From Mycoplasma bradburyae (lineage in GTDB: Bacteria; Bacillota_I; Bacilli_A; Mycoplasmatales; Mycoplasmoidaceae): a stretch of DNA of 64,000 bases. The DNA is taken from positions 124,001-188,000 of the forward strand of contig NZ_CP101414.1 in the NCBI RefSeq assembly GCF_024338845.1. Reading direction: 5' to 3'. Numbering within the stretch: the stretch's first letter is position 1; each line of letters begins with the position of its first letter. Positions 1-11,893 of the stretch are shown here, piece by piece. Below the pieces are notes generated by a model that worked only from the letters and a program-made list of their open reading frames with translations, did not search any database and was not told the origin of the DNA. A program made the translations under genes and the position numbers.

Positions 1-1012
1 CTGGGACAGCGATATTAATCTTGAATTGCTGCGCAATAACCAAGATGATAAGATTCAAGGATGTGATGCTAAACAAGATTATGAAGATGCTAAAAAAATC
101 TGCGAGCAACTAAACATTGAACTTCATTATTTCAATTTTGTCGAACAATATTGAAATGATGTTTTCTTAAAAATGCTAGAAGATTACAAAAAAGGACTTA
201 CTCCTAATCCAGATGTTTTATGTAATCAATTTGGTAAATTTGGTTGATTTATTAATGCCCTTAAAAACAAATTTGGTAATGATGTCAAAATTGCCTTTGG
301 GCATTATGCAAAACTAGAAACTAAAAACGGAGAACCGTTTTTAGTTCATACTAATGATCATAATAAAGATCAAACATATTTCTTAACAATGCTTAATAAA
401 GAACAATTAAGAAATATTATATTTCCTTTAAGTGATTTAGATAAACCGACTGTAAGAAAGATTGCTCAAGAAGCTAACCTTTATGTAGCTACTAAAAAAG
501 ATTCTACTGGTATCTGCTTCATTGGTGAGCGTAATTTTAAGAACTTCTTGTCTAATTATTTAAAGATCAACAAAGGTCCTGTTGTTTTAATTAATGAAAA
601 CAAAATAGTGGGAGAACATGACGGATTGTATTTTTATACAATCGGTCAATCTAAACGTTTAAATGTTGGTGGAACTAAAGAAAAAATCTTTGTTTGTAAC
701 AAAGATTTATCCACAAACACTTTATATGTTTGTTATGAATCAACTAAGGATCGGTATTTAGCTTCTGAATCTTGTGAGATATCAAACTTTAATTGATTAA
801 TTAATGATAAAGAAGGTTTATTAAATAAAAAACTTTATATTCGTTTTAGACATCGTCAAAAACTTCAAGAATGCGAAATTGTTTCGTATGATAACGATAA
901 AGTTGTCGTTAAATATGAAAAACAAATTGCTGTAACCTTAGGGCAATACGGTGTTATATATGATCAAAACCTATGAGTTGTAGGTGGTGGTAAGATTACC
1001 AAAATTAATTAA
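1..1012 (+). CDS. mnmA: tRNA-specific 2-thiouridylase MnmA, 5'-truncated by the window edge
   Basis: 336 codons of the C-terminal part are visible, read in the frame starting at base 2 and ending in TAA at 1010-1012. The enzyme thiolates C2 of U34 in tRNAs for Lys, Glu and Gln. The first catalytic cysteine lies in [12 protein letters not shown] (near base 221) and the second, which carries the persulfide, in [13 protein letters not shown] (near base 514); both are family hallmarks. FGHYAK and [11 protein letters not shown] fit the family, and the C-terminal barrel domain is present. Three TGA codons (153, 245, 797) must be Trp. The N-terminal PP-loop (SGGVDS) lies outside the window. Gene end is convergent with the next gene. 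Confidence 0.95.
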
Positions 1013-1029
1013 TTCAAAACAAAGCAAAA

Positions 1030-2346
1030 TTAATCAATAATAAATCTTGCCTTAGCTTGCTTTGTTAATTCTTCTCTAAATTTAGGGTGAGCTAAACTAA
1101 TTAATAGTTTAGCTCTTTCTTTTAATGATTTAGCCTTAAGTTTAGCTATACCATATTCTGTTATCACATAATCGATATCATTTCTTAAAGTTGTTGTGAT
1201 ACCTTTTAGATCAACAACAATTTTAGATTTTTTATAGTCACTTGTTGTTGATCTAATTGCGATAATGCTCTTACCATTTTTAGAATAGCTAGCCCCTCTA
1301 ATAAAATCAGCCTGACCTCCTGAAGCTGAATATTGTTTATGATCAATTTGTTCGGCGTTAATGCTTCCAAATAAATCGATTTCAATAGCTGAATTGACTG
1401 AAATAAAATTATCAATTTTTGCGATATTTACCGGATTATTTACATAATCAAATCTAGCAATTTTAAATTTTTCATTGCGATTTAAATAAGAATACATCTC
1501 ATTGTTACCGATACCAAAAACAAAAGTAGAAAATCCGGAATCAATATTTTTATATTTGTTAGTAACAACACCTTTTTTAATTAGTTCAACCATTCCAGTA
1601 CCTAGGATTTCTGTATGAATTCCTAGATCTTTTTTATTAATTAATTCCTTACATACCATATTAGGAATAGTGCCTATTCCTAATTGAATGGTTGAACGAT
1701 CGTCAATTAATGAAGCAACATATTTAGCGATAGTTAATTGTTCTTGGGTAGGTTCTATTGATAATGCTTCTGCTAAAAGATAATCAGACATAACTATTGC
1801 GTTGATTTCATCTATATGTAGCTTATGATTATCACCTATAACATAAGGCATATTTTTATTAACTTCAATAATGATATTTTTTGCTTTTTTAATTAGATTG
1901 ATATCATAGCAAGTTGATAAACCTAGATTAAAATAACCTTCTTCATCTATATCAGTCGTTAATAAAATAACAGTATCAATTTTGAAGTCGCTTAATAGCT
2001 CTGTAGATTTAGAAAAATGAAATGGATAATATTCAATATTATTCTTTATTAAACCTTGTTGATATCTGCTTGATAAATCTCTTTCAGGAGCTCTAAAGAA
2101 AAAACAATGTCTCGTTATGAAATTACTAAATTTATCAAGAAAAATCGTATCTTCGCAATAATAACTAGATGCATAATAATAAAAATCTAGATGAGAATAT
2201 TTGTTGTTTTCTAATGATTGTTTTATAGCTTCTAATATATTTCTAGGTTGAATGTAATCAAATCAAATTGTTGATTTATCTTTTATTAAAGATACTGCTT
2301 CATTTGCGTTCATCAATTTTTCATTATATTGCTTAATGTATTTCAT
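1030..2346 (-). CDS. acetyl-CoA hydrolase/transferase family protein (4-hydroxybutyrate CoA-transferase-like)
   Basis: A 438-residue protein starting at ATG 2346 on the minus strand, with one TGA Trp codon near residue 28. The C-terminal third carries motifs of the AcetylCoA_hydro_C family: GSINAEQIDHKQYSASGGQ, ADFIRGA and VITEYGIAKLKAKSLKERA followed by LAHPKFREEL. The family moves CoA between short-chain acyl groups through a glutamyl-CoA intermediate. The N-terminal half is divergent. The actual acyl donor cannot be read from sequence; acetyl, butyryl or 4-hydroxybutyryl groups are possible. The gene is not one I associate with the reduced M. genitalium gene set, so it may be accessory. 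It lies 29 bases downstream of the helicase gene on the same strand and may be co-transcribed with it. Confidence 0.85.
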
Positions 2347-2375
2347 TTACTGCTCATTTGTTTTTATAAAGACAA

Positions 2376-5300
2376 CTAAATCTTAATGTCTAAAAATTCA
2401 TCCAGACTATAAATTTTTTCTGTATCGTCGTTAGCCGAATTCTTTTTGCTAATCAATTTACATAAAGTATTAAATGTGTCATTATGAATACTTTTATAGA
2501 CATTAAAATCACAAACAACAAAGAAATATTGTTTTGCTCTTGTTACGGCCACATTTATTAGGTTAGGTTCTTTTACTACTCATTTAGCAGCGCCAGAACT
2601 TTTTTTATTAACACCCAACATTAAAATTACGACTTTAGCTTCCTTACCTTGAAAAGTATGAACAGTACCACAGCTAATATCTTTTAAGTATTTGTTATAT
2701 TTTATTTTAGAGCTGACCTCTTTAAATGGTGATATTATGAAAATATCTTTGTTGCTTATCGTTGAATCTTTATTATCAGGGAAATTTTTGCTATCTGCTA
2801 AAGAGCAAATTTCTTTAATTTTATCGATAATTTTAGGTAAATTATTTATTTGTCTTTCAACATTATGACCCTTAATATCTTCACCAGGTATATTTATAAT
2901 ACAACTAGGGTTGAAAGTTGAATCCTTTGTAACTTTAACCATCTTTCCGTTGTAAGATATTTCATTTGATATAGAAAACATGGGATTGTCACATCTTCTA
3001 TGAACTCATAGAGGTAGACCTTTTATAGAGTTTTTTCTATTTTCGTTTTTATTGTAGTAATTAGATATTCTATCAACAAATGTTTGTACTGATAAATCAG
3101 GGTTAAAATATTCATCATCTAAAGATTCGTTTTGTTTAATTCATTTTTGAATATAGCTATCTGTTGTTAGAACAGGCTTTATCTGATCAGGGTCACCAAC
3201 AACTATCACTTTGTTAGCGCACATTAACGCTCCTACTAAAGATCAAGGAACTGCTTGACCGGCCTCATCAACGAATGCGTACCTAATCTTAGTCTTAAGA
3301 TCATCGTTAATGCCACCTTCTTTATTATTAGTAATGTTATTATGGTTTATTTTTGCGTAAATATTTTTAAAACTAGCAAAAGTAGAGCTCGTTATCGGGA
3401 AAATGAAACGAGATAAATGATAAAATCCATCTTTTCTGCAATTTTTAGCGTCGAAATAATCTACATATTTACAAATAAATTCTTTTTTGAATTTTAGCGC
3501 TCTAACAAATAAAAGCATTCTCAAAGAATTTATAATTTCGTTTGAATAAGGATTGTCTTTTTGTTTTTCTTCTCTGTTTATACTTTTATCATTATAGTTA
3601 TATTCAGTTATTAAAAGTTCTAAATTGTTAATATCAATCAGTTTAATGGAATCATTATTTAAATATTTATTGAATGCGTTTTTATACAACTGGAATAAAT
3701 TATTTATTTTCTTATTTAATTTTTCTAAAAAATTAAATAAACGATCAGCATTTTCTTTCTTGATAGAAAGAATCTTATATTTCTTTGTTTTAAATAATCT
3801 TGAGAAAAAACTACTTGAATAATCTTGATTTAAATGCTCAATTTTTGGTTTGAATTGATAACCATCTTTTACTTTTTTTAATCTAGATAAATTATTTAAT
3901 TCTTCAGTTATATTTTCAGTTATTTCCGTAAAAAAATCGTTTATTTGCTTGTTTTTTTGATATTTTAGATATTCGTATTTTATAAAATCGTTATAAGTTT
4001 CTTTTTTAGAAAAACCATTTTTTACAATCTTAAATGAACCTATCACTTCGCGATGCAATTCATTAATTTCTTTTACGGATGATAGCAACTCATTAAACGC
4101 TGTTCTACTATTTTCAAATTTTTTCTCATTTTCATTTTTCTTGCACCATTGAATGATTGAGTTATATAATTCTTCAAGCCTTTTTTCCTTTTTACCACTT
4201 CCTCCTTCTAACGAAATTTGACCAAAGGTTATTTTATTAGATTTATTGCAAGAACCATGACTTGTTTGATTTTTATTAACATCCTTAAAATAATCAAGTT
4301 CATCTTTTAAAAAATCTGGTAAATCATCAGGGATTAAAGGTAATTCATTAACAATATTTTGAACAGCGCCATTATTAGAGCTTAATACTAGAATTTGATT
4401 ATTATTGTTTCTAATCAATTCTCTAATCTTATTTTCTTTATCTTTTATATTTTCTAAATTAAGACTCTCTTTACTTAATAATTCGGCTTGTTCGCAAATT
4501 ATTTCAGCAAAAATATCCTTAAGCAGGGTAGTCTTTCCTGTTCCTGGAGGTCCATTAACACTTCAAATATCATTAACGATGTTTTCCGATTTTTGTTGAA
4601 CGCTAATATTGATTGCTACTTGTTGCATCAAAGTTAAATTATATTTAGGATTACCGATAAATTTAGCTTTAGGATAAAATTCAGGATTAATAAATTTTTC
4701 TAAATTTTTTTGAAACTCTTCATTAGATTTATCGTTATTTTCATCTTCAAAAAAGTTATATTTTTCCTCTTTATCTGATTCATTAATACCTAGATATCTT
4801 TCTAGGTTTTTCGGTATATTTCATCTATTTTCTTTATTGTTAATTAAATTGATTGCATCTAAAATAATATCTAAATAATAACTTTGCTGTCTATATCTAA
4901 AATAAGGAGATTCTTCACCCTCTTTAGGTTCAATATATCAATATTTTTTCTTATCAATATTGGATTCTAAATGAAATTTATTATTTAATAAGTGTTCTAA
5001 TAATTCGTTTAATAAAACAGGTTCTTTATTTTCGTATTTATCGAGTAATTCGGATTGAATCTCTTTTAATTCTTTCTTATATTTATCGTATTCTTCTAAT
5101 ATATCAATATTTTCTCTATCTTCTTTAATTTTAGTGGCTATATAAGATGCGAAAGAAATAAAAAAATCATTTTTATAAGTAGAAAAATTTAAAACATATA
5201 TAGAATTATCTGAGTTATCCTTTTCATTAATTTTTATTTTTAAAAAAGGGTCCTTAATTTTATCGCCTTCCTTATACTTATTTAAGAAAATGTATCCTAA

Positions 5301-5618
5301 ATAATAATGTTTCGAATCGCTATTATTATCGAATAATTTTGAAATTTTACATATTTCGCAATATTCGTTTTCTTCGTTATCTGGTTTATCAAGCTCGCAC
5401 TCGCATTTTTTCTTTAAATCAAATTTACTTAAAACATCGGTTTTATAATTTAATTCACCAAAGAAAATGAATAATTCATTTTGATATTTTTTTATTGTGG
5501 AATAACCATTTTTAAGTTCGAAAGGTATTGTTTGTTTATCATTTTTATCAAAACATGGTAAACTCATAATTTCATTACAAAATCACGCTCTTAAAAGTTT
5601 AGTTTTTTCGTTATTCAT
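2376..5618 (-). CDS. Upf1-like superfamily I DNA/RNA helicase (AAA_11/AAA_12 type)
   Basis: A single 1080-residue reading frame once TGA is Trp. Walker A is NGPPGTGKTTLL (about residue 355), the Walker B region is AFVDEAGQAVP (about residue 790), followed by VVGDPDQIKPV, GTVHTFQGKEAKVVILML and VNVAVTRAKQ near the C terminus: the full set of Upf1/Dna2-type helicase motifs. About 400 residues rich in Lys, Asn and predicted coiled coil separate motif I from motif II. The N-terminal part holds a cysteine cluster CECEL...CEIC (about residues 85-107) that could bind zinc. Start ATG 5618 was chosen because MNNEKTKLLRAWF runs straight into the conserved-looking N terminus. Function is unknown; DNA repair, RNA turnover or phage defence are all possible. 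Confidence 0.85.
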
Positions 5619-6037
5619 ATTTTTATAACTACCCAACCTATAAAATATTAGTTCTATCTATTTTATTAAGTAATAAACTATAAGTTTATTTATATTAAAT
5701 ATACAAAATATCCATAAAAACATTCAATTAAATTAAAAATAAATTTAAATTAACTAATTCTTTGTTATAGATCTATTTATGGAATTAATAAAATAATTTA
5801 TCTATAAAACAACCTTAAAACATTATTAATCATCCTTTAGCTTATAAAGCACATAAATCATTTAAATATTAGATGTATTTCGATTTATCGCAAAATTAAT
5901 CTATCAAAATTGATGAACTTTTATTTTCAAGGAAAAATTTTAATATTAATCGTATTTATATCGTTGTTGTTATTATCAATATTTGAATAATATAAAATTA
6001 ATCCGACTAGTTTTATAAAAACTAAATATTTAAACAT
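5619..6037. other. AT-rich divergent intergenic region between helicase and alaS
   Basis: About 420 bases without a coding frame I can support. It must contain the promoters of both divergent genes. A short hairpin (TAGTTTT / AAAACTA, about 6008-6025) lies just ahead of alaS. I looked for T-box hallmarks (an anti-terminator GGTGG sequence and terminator) because alaS is sometimes T-box controlled in Firmicutes, and saw none. Confidence 0.5.
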
Positions 6038-8770
6038 ATGAATAAACGCTTAAGTGGTTCGCAAATAAGACAAATTTGATTAGACTTTTTTAAAAGTAAA
6101 AAACATGAGATTGTTGAATCTAAATCTTTAGTTCCGATTAATGATCCAAGTTTATTATGAATTAATGCTGGAGTAGCAACACTTAAAAAATTCTTTTCGG
6201 GAGAAGAGAACCCGATAAATCCTAGATTAGCTAACTCACAAAGATGTATTAGAGCTAATGATATCGAAAACGTTGGTGTAACTTCAAGACACCATACGAT
6301 TTTTGAAATGTTAGGTAATTTCTCAATTGGTGACTACTTCAAAAAAGAAGCTATCCAATTTGGTTTTGAACTATTAACAAAAGAATATGGTTTAGATAAA
6401 GATAAACTATATATTACTGTTTATCATGATGATAATGATGCTTATGATAATTGAGTACAACAAGGAATAGATCCTAAGCATATTATTAAATGTAACAAGG
6501 AAAGAAATTTTTGAGATTTAGGTTCTGGTCCTTGTGGACCTTGTACAGAGATTTATTATGATCGTGGAGAAAAATATGATCCTAAAAAATTAGGTGAAAA
6601 ATTATTCTTTGAAGATATTGAAAACGATCGTTATATCGAAGTATGAAACATTGTGTTTTCGCAATTCAATAATGATGGGAAAAATAACTATTCTGAATTA
6701 TTAAGAAAGAATATTGATACCGGTGCTAGTTTAGAAAGATTTGCTTCAGTATTACAAGATGTTCCGACTAATTACGACACTGATTTATTCTTGCCGATTA
6801 TTCGAGAGATTGAAAAATACACTGATAGCAAATATGTTGTCGAAGATTACTTTAGTAACGATAAAAAAAGACAAGAAACTCTTAAAGCATTTAGGGTAAT
6901 AGCTGATCACTTAAAATGTGGAGTTTTTGCAATCGCAGATGGTGTATTACCAGGACCTAAAGATCGTGATTATATTATTAGAAAGTTACTTCGTAGAGCG
7001 TTTGTTTATGCAAGAAAATTAGATGCTAAACCTGAATACCTACAAGGTGCAATTAACAAAATTATTGAAATATACGGCGATTTCTTTAAACATTTATTAG
7101 ACAACAAGAAGATTATTCTAGAAGCTATAACTAATGAATCTAATAACTTTAGTAAAACATTAGATTATGGTTTTGATATTTTTAATCAAGCTAAAACAAC
7201 TAATGGTTTAACAGCTGAAATAATTTTTAAATTAGTTGAAACATACGGATTTCCTTTAGATTTAATTAAAGAATTATCGCAAGAATCTAATATTAAAATC
7301 GATATCGAAGGTTTTGAAAAACTATTTAAAAAACATCAAGAAGTTTCTAAAGCTAATAGCAATGAAACTGGAATGAAAAAACAAAATGAAAATCTTCTTA
7401 AGTTTGATAAAGAATCTAAGTTTCATTACGATAAAAACAACATTAAAACCAATGTTATCGCAATTTTTGATGATAACTTTAATCCTGTAGATAAAATTGA
7501 AGTTGGTTCAGGTTATGTTGTGTTTAAAGATACACCTATTTACGCAACTTCTGGTGGTCAAAGATATGACGAAGGTTATTGTATTAAAAAAGGTGATTTA
7601 GTTGTTCATTTTGATAATGTAATTAAAGCACCGAACAAACAACACTTACACCACTTCAATAAAGCTAGTTTTTGACTTGATGAAAAAGTTGAATTAATAC
7701 ATGACGAAAATTGAAGAAGATTAGTAAGAAAAAATCACTCATTAGAACATATTTTACACGCTACTCTTAAAAATACTATTAGTGAAACCATTAAGCAATC
7801 AGGCGCGTTTAAATCAGCAGCTAAAGCTACACTTGATTTCAACTATCCTTCTAAATTAACTGATGAAGAAATTGAAAAAGTTGAAAGTAAAATAAGAAAA
7901 GTAATAGCTGATGCTTTACCTGTTGGTGTTCATTATGTTGATTATGAAACTAGTCAAAAGATGAACGCGATTGCTTACTTTGAAGAAGAATATAAGAAGC
8001 ATGAATTACTTCGTGTAATTAAAATGGAAGATTACAGTGTTGAATTATGTGGTGGAACACACGTAAATAACACTAAAGAAATCGAGGATTGTTTCATCAC
8101 CGATCTTTATTCACTAGGTGCTGGTAGATGAAGAATCGAGATTATTAGTTCTAACGAAACAATTCAAGATTACTTAATTAGCAAACAAGAAGAAATTATT
8201 AAAGAAAAAGCTAAAATGATCGATGAATTAGGTAATTATCCTAGTTTTTCATCTAATGAATTTGCTTCAATAAAAGAGATTGGAAGTAAGATAAATAACT
8301 TCTCGTTACCCAATTCAATCAAGGATTTAAGAAAATCATTAAGAGAATTCGAAGAATTAAAAGAAGAATTCAAGAAAAACAAATTAGAGTTAGATAAGAA
8401 AAAAACTAAAGATCAAGCTAACAAGATCAAACAAATAGCTTTAAATAATTTAGAACACAAAATTGTTTTATTATTCTTTGACAAAGAAGAATCCAAAGCT
8501 TTATCAATCGCTCATACAGAATTAGTAAATGAAAAACAAGATCATTTATTCTTCTTTATTAACAAGATTGATAACAAGATTAGTTATCTAATTGGTATTA
8601 AGAATCCGACAGATAAACTTAATGCCAAAATTCTAATCGAAAAAATTAACAAAACATTTGAAGCTAAAGGTGGCGGAAAACCTAACTTCGCTCAAGGTGG
8701 ATTTAGCACTGATAAAGATATCGATAAACTAAAAACGGATTTCATTAATTTATGTACTACGTTGCTTTAG
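6038..8770 (+). CDS. alaS: alanyl-tRNA synthetase
   Basis: 910 residues. Charges tRNA-Ala in the cytoplasm. The catalytic domain begins [12 protein letters not shown] and carries [27 protein letters not shown] and [19 protein letters not shown] (motifs 1-2), then NTGASLER-type sequence [16 protein letters not shown] (motif 3). The editing domain zinc ligands are present as HSLEH (about residue 568) and CGGTH (about residue 671). A C-Ala domain with [11 protein letters not shown] closes the protein. Several TGA codons are Trp. The last 19 bases overlap the start of ruvX, so the two are translationally linked. First gene of the alaS-ruvX-trmR-trhP1-trhP2 cluster. Confidence 0.98.
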
Positions 8771-9180
8771 ATGTCGGTTCTAAAAAACTGGGAATAGCTA
8801 CAGGTGACGGTGATTTTAAGATTGCTTCACCATACTGTGTTATTACCTACAATGAAGGTGATTTTAATCAATGTTTGAATAAACTTAAAGAAAAAACTAA
8901 CAGTTTTTTCTATGATTTTAAGTTTGTTATCGGTATACCTTTAAATATCAATAATACAAAATCTTCAACAACAATTATGGTTGAAAATTTTATTGAATTG
9001 CTTAAAGCGAATTACAAAAATGAAATCATTTTATATGATGAACGTTATACTTCAATAATTGCAGATCAAATTATGATGGATAACGAAATAAAAGCTAAAA
9101 AAAGAAAAGAAAAAATAGATAAGATTGCAGCTTATGTTTTATTGCAATCTTTTTTTGATGATGATCGATATCCTAAATAA
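8752..9180 (+). CDS. ruvX: Holliday junction resolvase-like protein RuvX (YqgF)
   Basis: 142 residues with an RNase H-like fold. The first catalytic Asp is in [15 protein letters not shown], followed by FVIGIPLN, LYDERYTS and a C-terminal KIDKIAAYVLLQSFFDD with the last acidic pair. YqgF proteins are assigned to Holliday junction resolution or to 5' end maturation of pre-16S rRNA; the second role is better supported in bacteria. Start ATG 8752 lies inside alaS. No TGA codon. The order alaS-ruvX is common in Firmicutes and mollicutes. Confidence 0.93.
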   Translation: MYYVALDVGSKKLGIATGDGDFKIASPYCVITYNEGDFNQCLNKLKEKTNSFFYDFKFVIGIPLNINNTKSSTTIMVENFIELLKANYKNEIILYDERYTSIIADQIMMDNEIKAKKRKEKIDKIAAYVLLQSFFDDDRYPK

Positions 9181-9727
9181 ATTTAAACAATTAAATATAG
9201 AAATGAAAATCCCGATTATGAGGGGTGATAATTTAGTTAACTTAGTTAATAAGTTAACTAATATTAAAGTCAAGGAATTACTTGAAATAGGTACAGGTAT
9301 TGGATTTAGTTCAATGTATCTTAGTTATCATTTAAAAGAACTAAAAATTGATACATTAGAAAAAAATCTAGAAAGATATTCAATTGCTAAAGAATGATTA
9401 GTTGATTTCGAAAATGTTAATTGTATCAATGGTGATTGTTATGAATTTATTCCTAATAAAAAATATGAAGCAATCATACTAGACGGACCAAAAGGTAAGC
9501 AAATCGATCTATTTAATAAATATATTAATTATTTATTGCCTAATGGGGTTATGATTATTGATAATTTCTATCTAAAAAACATAAAACCTAATAATAAGCT
9601 TTATAATAAAAACCTAGAATGACAAAATTTTGTTCGTAATTTAGATAAGAATAAATTTAATGTTGAAATAGATGAATCAGGAGACGGAGTCGTTTATGTT
9701 TTTAGTAAGCCAAGTCCAATCGCTTAA
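9158..9727 (+). CDS. trmR: tRNA 5-hydroxyuridine methyltransferase, O-methyltransferase family
   Basis: 189 residues from ATG 9158 (ATG 9161 is equally possible), overlapping ruvX by 23 bases. SAM-binding motif I is LLEIGTGIGFSSMYLS, motif II is LDTLEKN-like (KIDTLEKNLE), and AIILDGPKGK matches the metal-binding LDA-K-PF-type site of class I O-methyltransferases. Two TGA codons are Trp. The assignment to TrmR (YrrM) rests mainly on context: in Bacillus subtilis yrrM precedes yrrN and yrrO, and the three together make 5-methoxyuridine at tRNA position 34. The same order is kept here. An unrelated O-methyltransferase is possible but less likely. Confidence 0.82.
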
Positions 9728-10652
9728 TCAAGCTAAAAAATTTATTGACAATAAAGTAGATTGTATCTTAGTAGGGTATGAAAATTTTGCTTTACGTTGT
9801 ACTAAAACATTAAATAATTCTGAACTAAAAAATTTAATTCAATATAGAAACGATAAAAAGTCAAATACAAAAATATTTGTCTTAATGAACAGTTTTATTT
9901 TTGAAAATCAGATATCAGATTTAGAAAATAAACTATGCGAATTAAACGAATTAAAAGTTGATAAAGTTTATTTCCAAGATTATGCAATTGTGCAAATTAT
10001 ACGGGAAAAACAACTAAATTTAGAAGTTGCATATCATTCAGAAACGATGGTTACATCTTATGGTCAATTTGATTTTTTCATCGAAAATAAGATTAACCAT
10101 TTAGTTCTTGCAAGAGAACTTTTTATGAATGAAATTAAACAAATGCATGATAATAAGAAATCTTTATCATTAGAAATGCAAATACAAGGATATGCTTTTT
10201 TTATGCATTCTAGATGAAAGATGATTTCTAACTTTGAAGCGTATGCTAGAATTTCAGATAAATTATCTTCTAAAAAACAATTATGAATTCGTGAAGCATT
10301 AAGAAAATACCCTAATGCTATTTATGAAGACGAATTTGGTACTCATATGTTTACAGGTTACATATTATGTGCCATTAAACATATAAAAGAACTTTATGAA
10401 TATGGTTTAGATTATGTTCGAATCGATTCAATTATGATTGATGAAAAAGCTCATGAATCTATTACTTTAATATATCAAAATATCATCAATGATCTGAGAG
10501 AAAATAAAACAGTTTCTGAAGACAAAATTAACAAAAACTACGGCAAAATTGAACAATTATGCTTGCCAATTGAAATTGCTTCGGGATTCTTTGGCGGTAT
10601 AAAAGAAATCAAACATTTAATTAAAGAAGAAAAGGCAGAAACGAAACAATAA
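9696..10652 (+). CDS. trhP1: U32 family protein, tRNA prephenate-dependent hydroxylase subunit TrhP1 (YrrN-like)
   Basis: 318 residues. Start ATG 9696 was chosen over an upstream ATG at 9672 because it sits about 10 bases after an AGGAG ribosome site inside trmR and leaves a normal U32 N terminus (MFLVSQVQSLNQAKKFIDNKVDC). VDKVYFQDYAIVQI, LEVAYHSETMVTSYGQF and the C-terminal LEMQIQGYAFFMHSRWKMISNF match the shorter U32 paralogue. Two TGA codons are Trp. In B. subtilis YrrN pairs with YrrO to hydroxylate U34, the step that supplies the substrate for TrmR. The stop overlaps the start of the next gene by one base. Confidence 0.8.
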
Positions 10653-11878
10653 TGAAGTACGAATTATTAGCTCCTGCTGGAGATGTTCAAAAAGCGATGT
10701 TTGCTATTGACTATGGTGCAGACGCAGTTTTTATCGGTGCCAAAGCTTATTCATTGAGATCTAGTGCTAGCAATTTCTTTTTTAAAGATATAAAAGAAAT
10801 TGTAGATTACGCTCATGAACGTAATAAGAAAATTTATATTACGGTTAATGTTGTGTGTCACAACCCCTTAGTTAAAGGTTATGCTAAATTTATTGATGAG
10901 TTAGCTCTAACAGGTGTTGATGGATTAATTGTTGCTGATCCGTTTATAATTCATCACACAAAAAATAATCATCCAGAACTAGAATTACATTTATCAACTC
11001 AACAAAGTGTTACAAATTCTAAGTCAGCCTTATTTTGAAAAAGTAATGGATTATCAAGAGTGGTATTAGCTCGTGAAGTAACAATAGAAGAATTAGAGCT
11101 ATTAATGCCTAATGTTAAGGATAAAGTAGAAATCGAATACTTCATTCACGGTGCTGTATGTATTTCGTTTAGTGGACGATGTATGATGTCTAATAACTGA
11201 TCTCTTCGTGATGCTAACGTTGGTGGTTGCGCGCAATCTTGTCGTTGAAGATATGATTTAAAAGATGAAGAGATGAATCATTATTCAGATTCTTTTACAA
11301 TGTCACCGAAAGATATGGCTTTAATCGATGAGATTAAGAAACTGATGGAATTAGGTGTTGCTTCATTTAAAGTAGAAGGTCGTATGAAGTCGATTAATTA
11401 TGTGGCTACGGTAATCAAATCATATCGCTATGCTATGAACTACTATCTAACCAATGGATTTAATGTTAATAAGGATAGCGAACAAGAAATGCTAACTAAA
11501 GCTAGAGCAGAATTAAAATCAGCTGAAAATCGTTTAACCAAAAAGGGTTTTGCTCACGGTCAACCTGGTATTGATGCTATGTTATACCATGAAGAAGAAC
11601 GCAAAATAGCTCAAACATTCGCTTTTATTGTTGATGAAATTCAAGATGATGGTTATGTAAAAGTAACATGTAAAAATAACTTTAAAAAAGCTCAAGAATA
11701 TATGATTTATGGCCCAAACTTTAAATTTGATGAGATCAAAATCGTATCTTTATTAAATAAAGAAAAGAAAGAAGTCGATGTTGCAAACGACCCGATGGGA
11801 ATATATTACTTGAAATTTGATAAAAATTATCAACTAATGAAAAATAGTATTGGACACATTAAAAAAACCTTGGATTAA
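10652..11878 (+). CDS. trhP2: U32 family protein, tRNA hydroxylase subunit TrhP2 (YrrO-like)
   Basis: 408 residues beginning MKYELLAPAGDVQKAMFAIDYGADAV, the canonical U32 opening. Four conserved cysteines lie in the block running from CISFSGRCMMSN to GGCAQSCRWRYDL (about residues 170-200), the likely iron-sulfur site of these hydroxylases, and SFKVEGRMKS follows. The fold is a TIM barrel plus a C-terminal beta domain. Annotated historically as collagenase-like peptidase, but the yrrN/yrrO pair is known to act in 5-hydroxyuridine formation on tRNA. Three TGA codons in 11037-11248 are Trp. The 3' end, including the stop codon, forms one arm of the terminator shared with rpsT. Confidence 0.85.
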
Positions 11879-11893
11879 TAATTCCAAGGTTTT
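11864..11893. terminator. bidirectional terminator between trhP2 and rpsT
   Basis: Perfect 11-bp inverted repeat, AAAACCTTGGA / TCCAAGGTTTT, separated by 8 bases, with A and T runs on the outer sides so that it can end transcription from both directions. It contains the trhP2 stop codon and touches the rpsT stop codon. Confidence 0.85.

Noticed and set aside
1018..1066. Inverted repeat AACAAAGCAA / TTGCTTTGTT at the mnmA/CoA-transferase junction as terminator
   Set aside because: A 29-base loop and no T-run; weak as an intrinsic terminator.
3625..3822. Plus-strand frame inside the helicase gene
   Set aside because: Phe/Leu/Lys-rich shadow of the Lys/Asn-rich coiled coil; no independent support.
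5619..6037. Possible T-box leader for alaS
   Set aside because: No specifier-loop, AGGGTGG-like or terminator/antiterminator motifs found.
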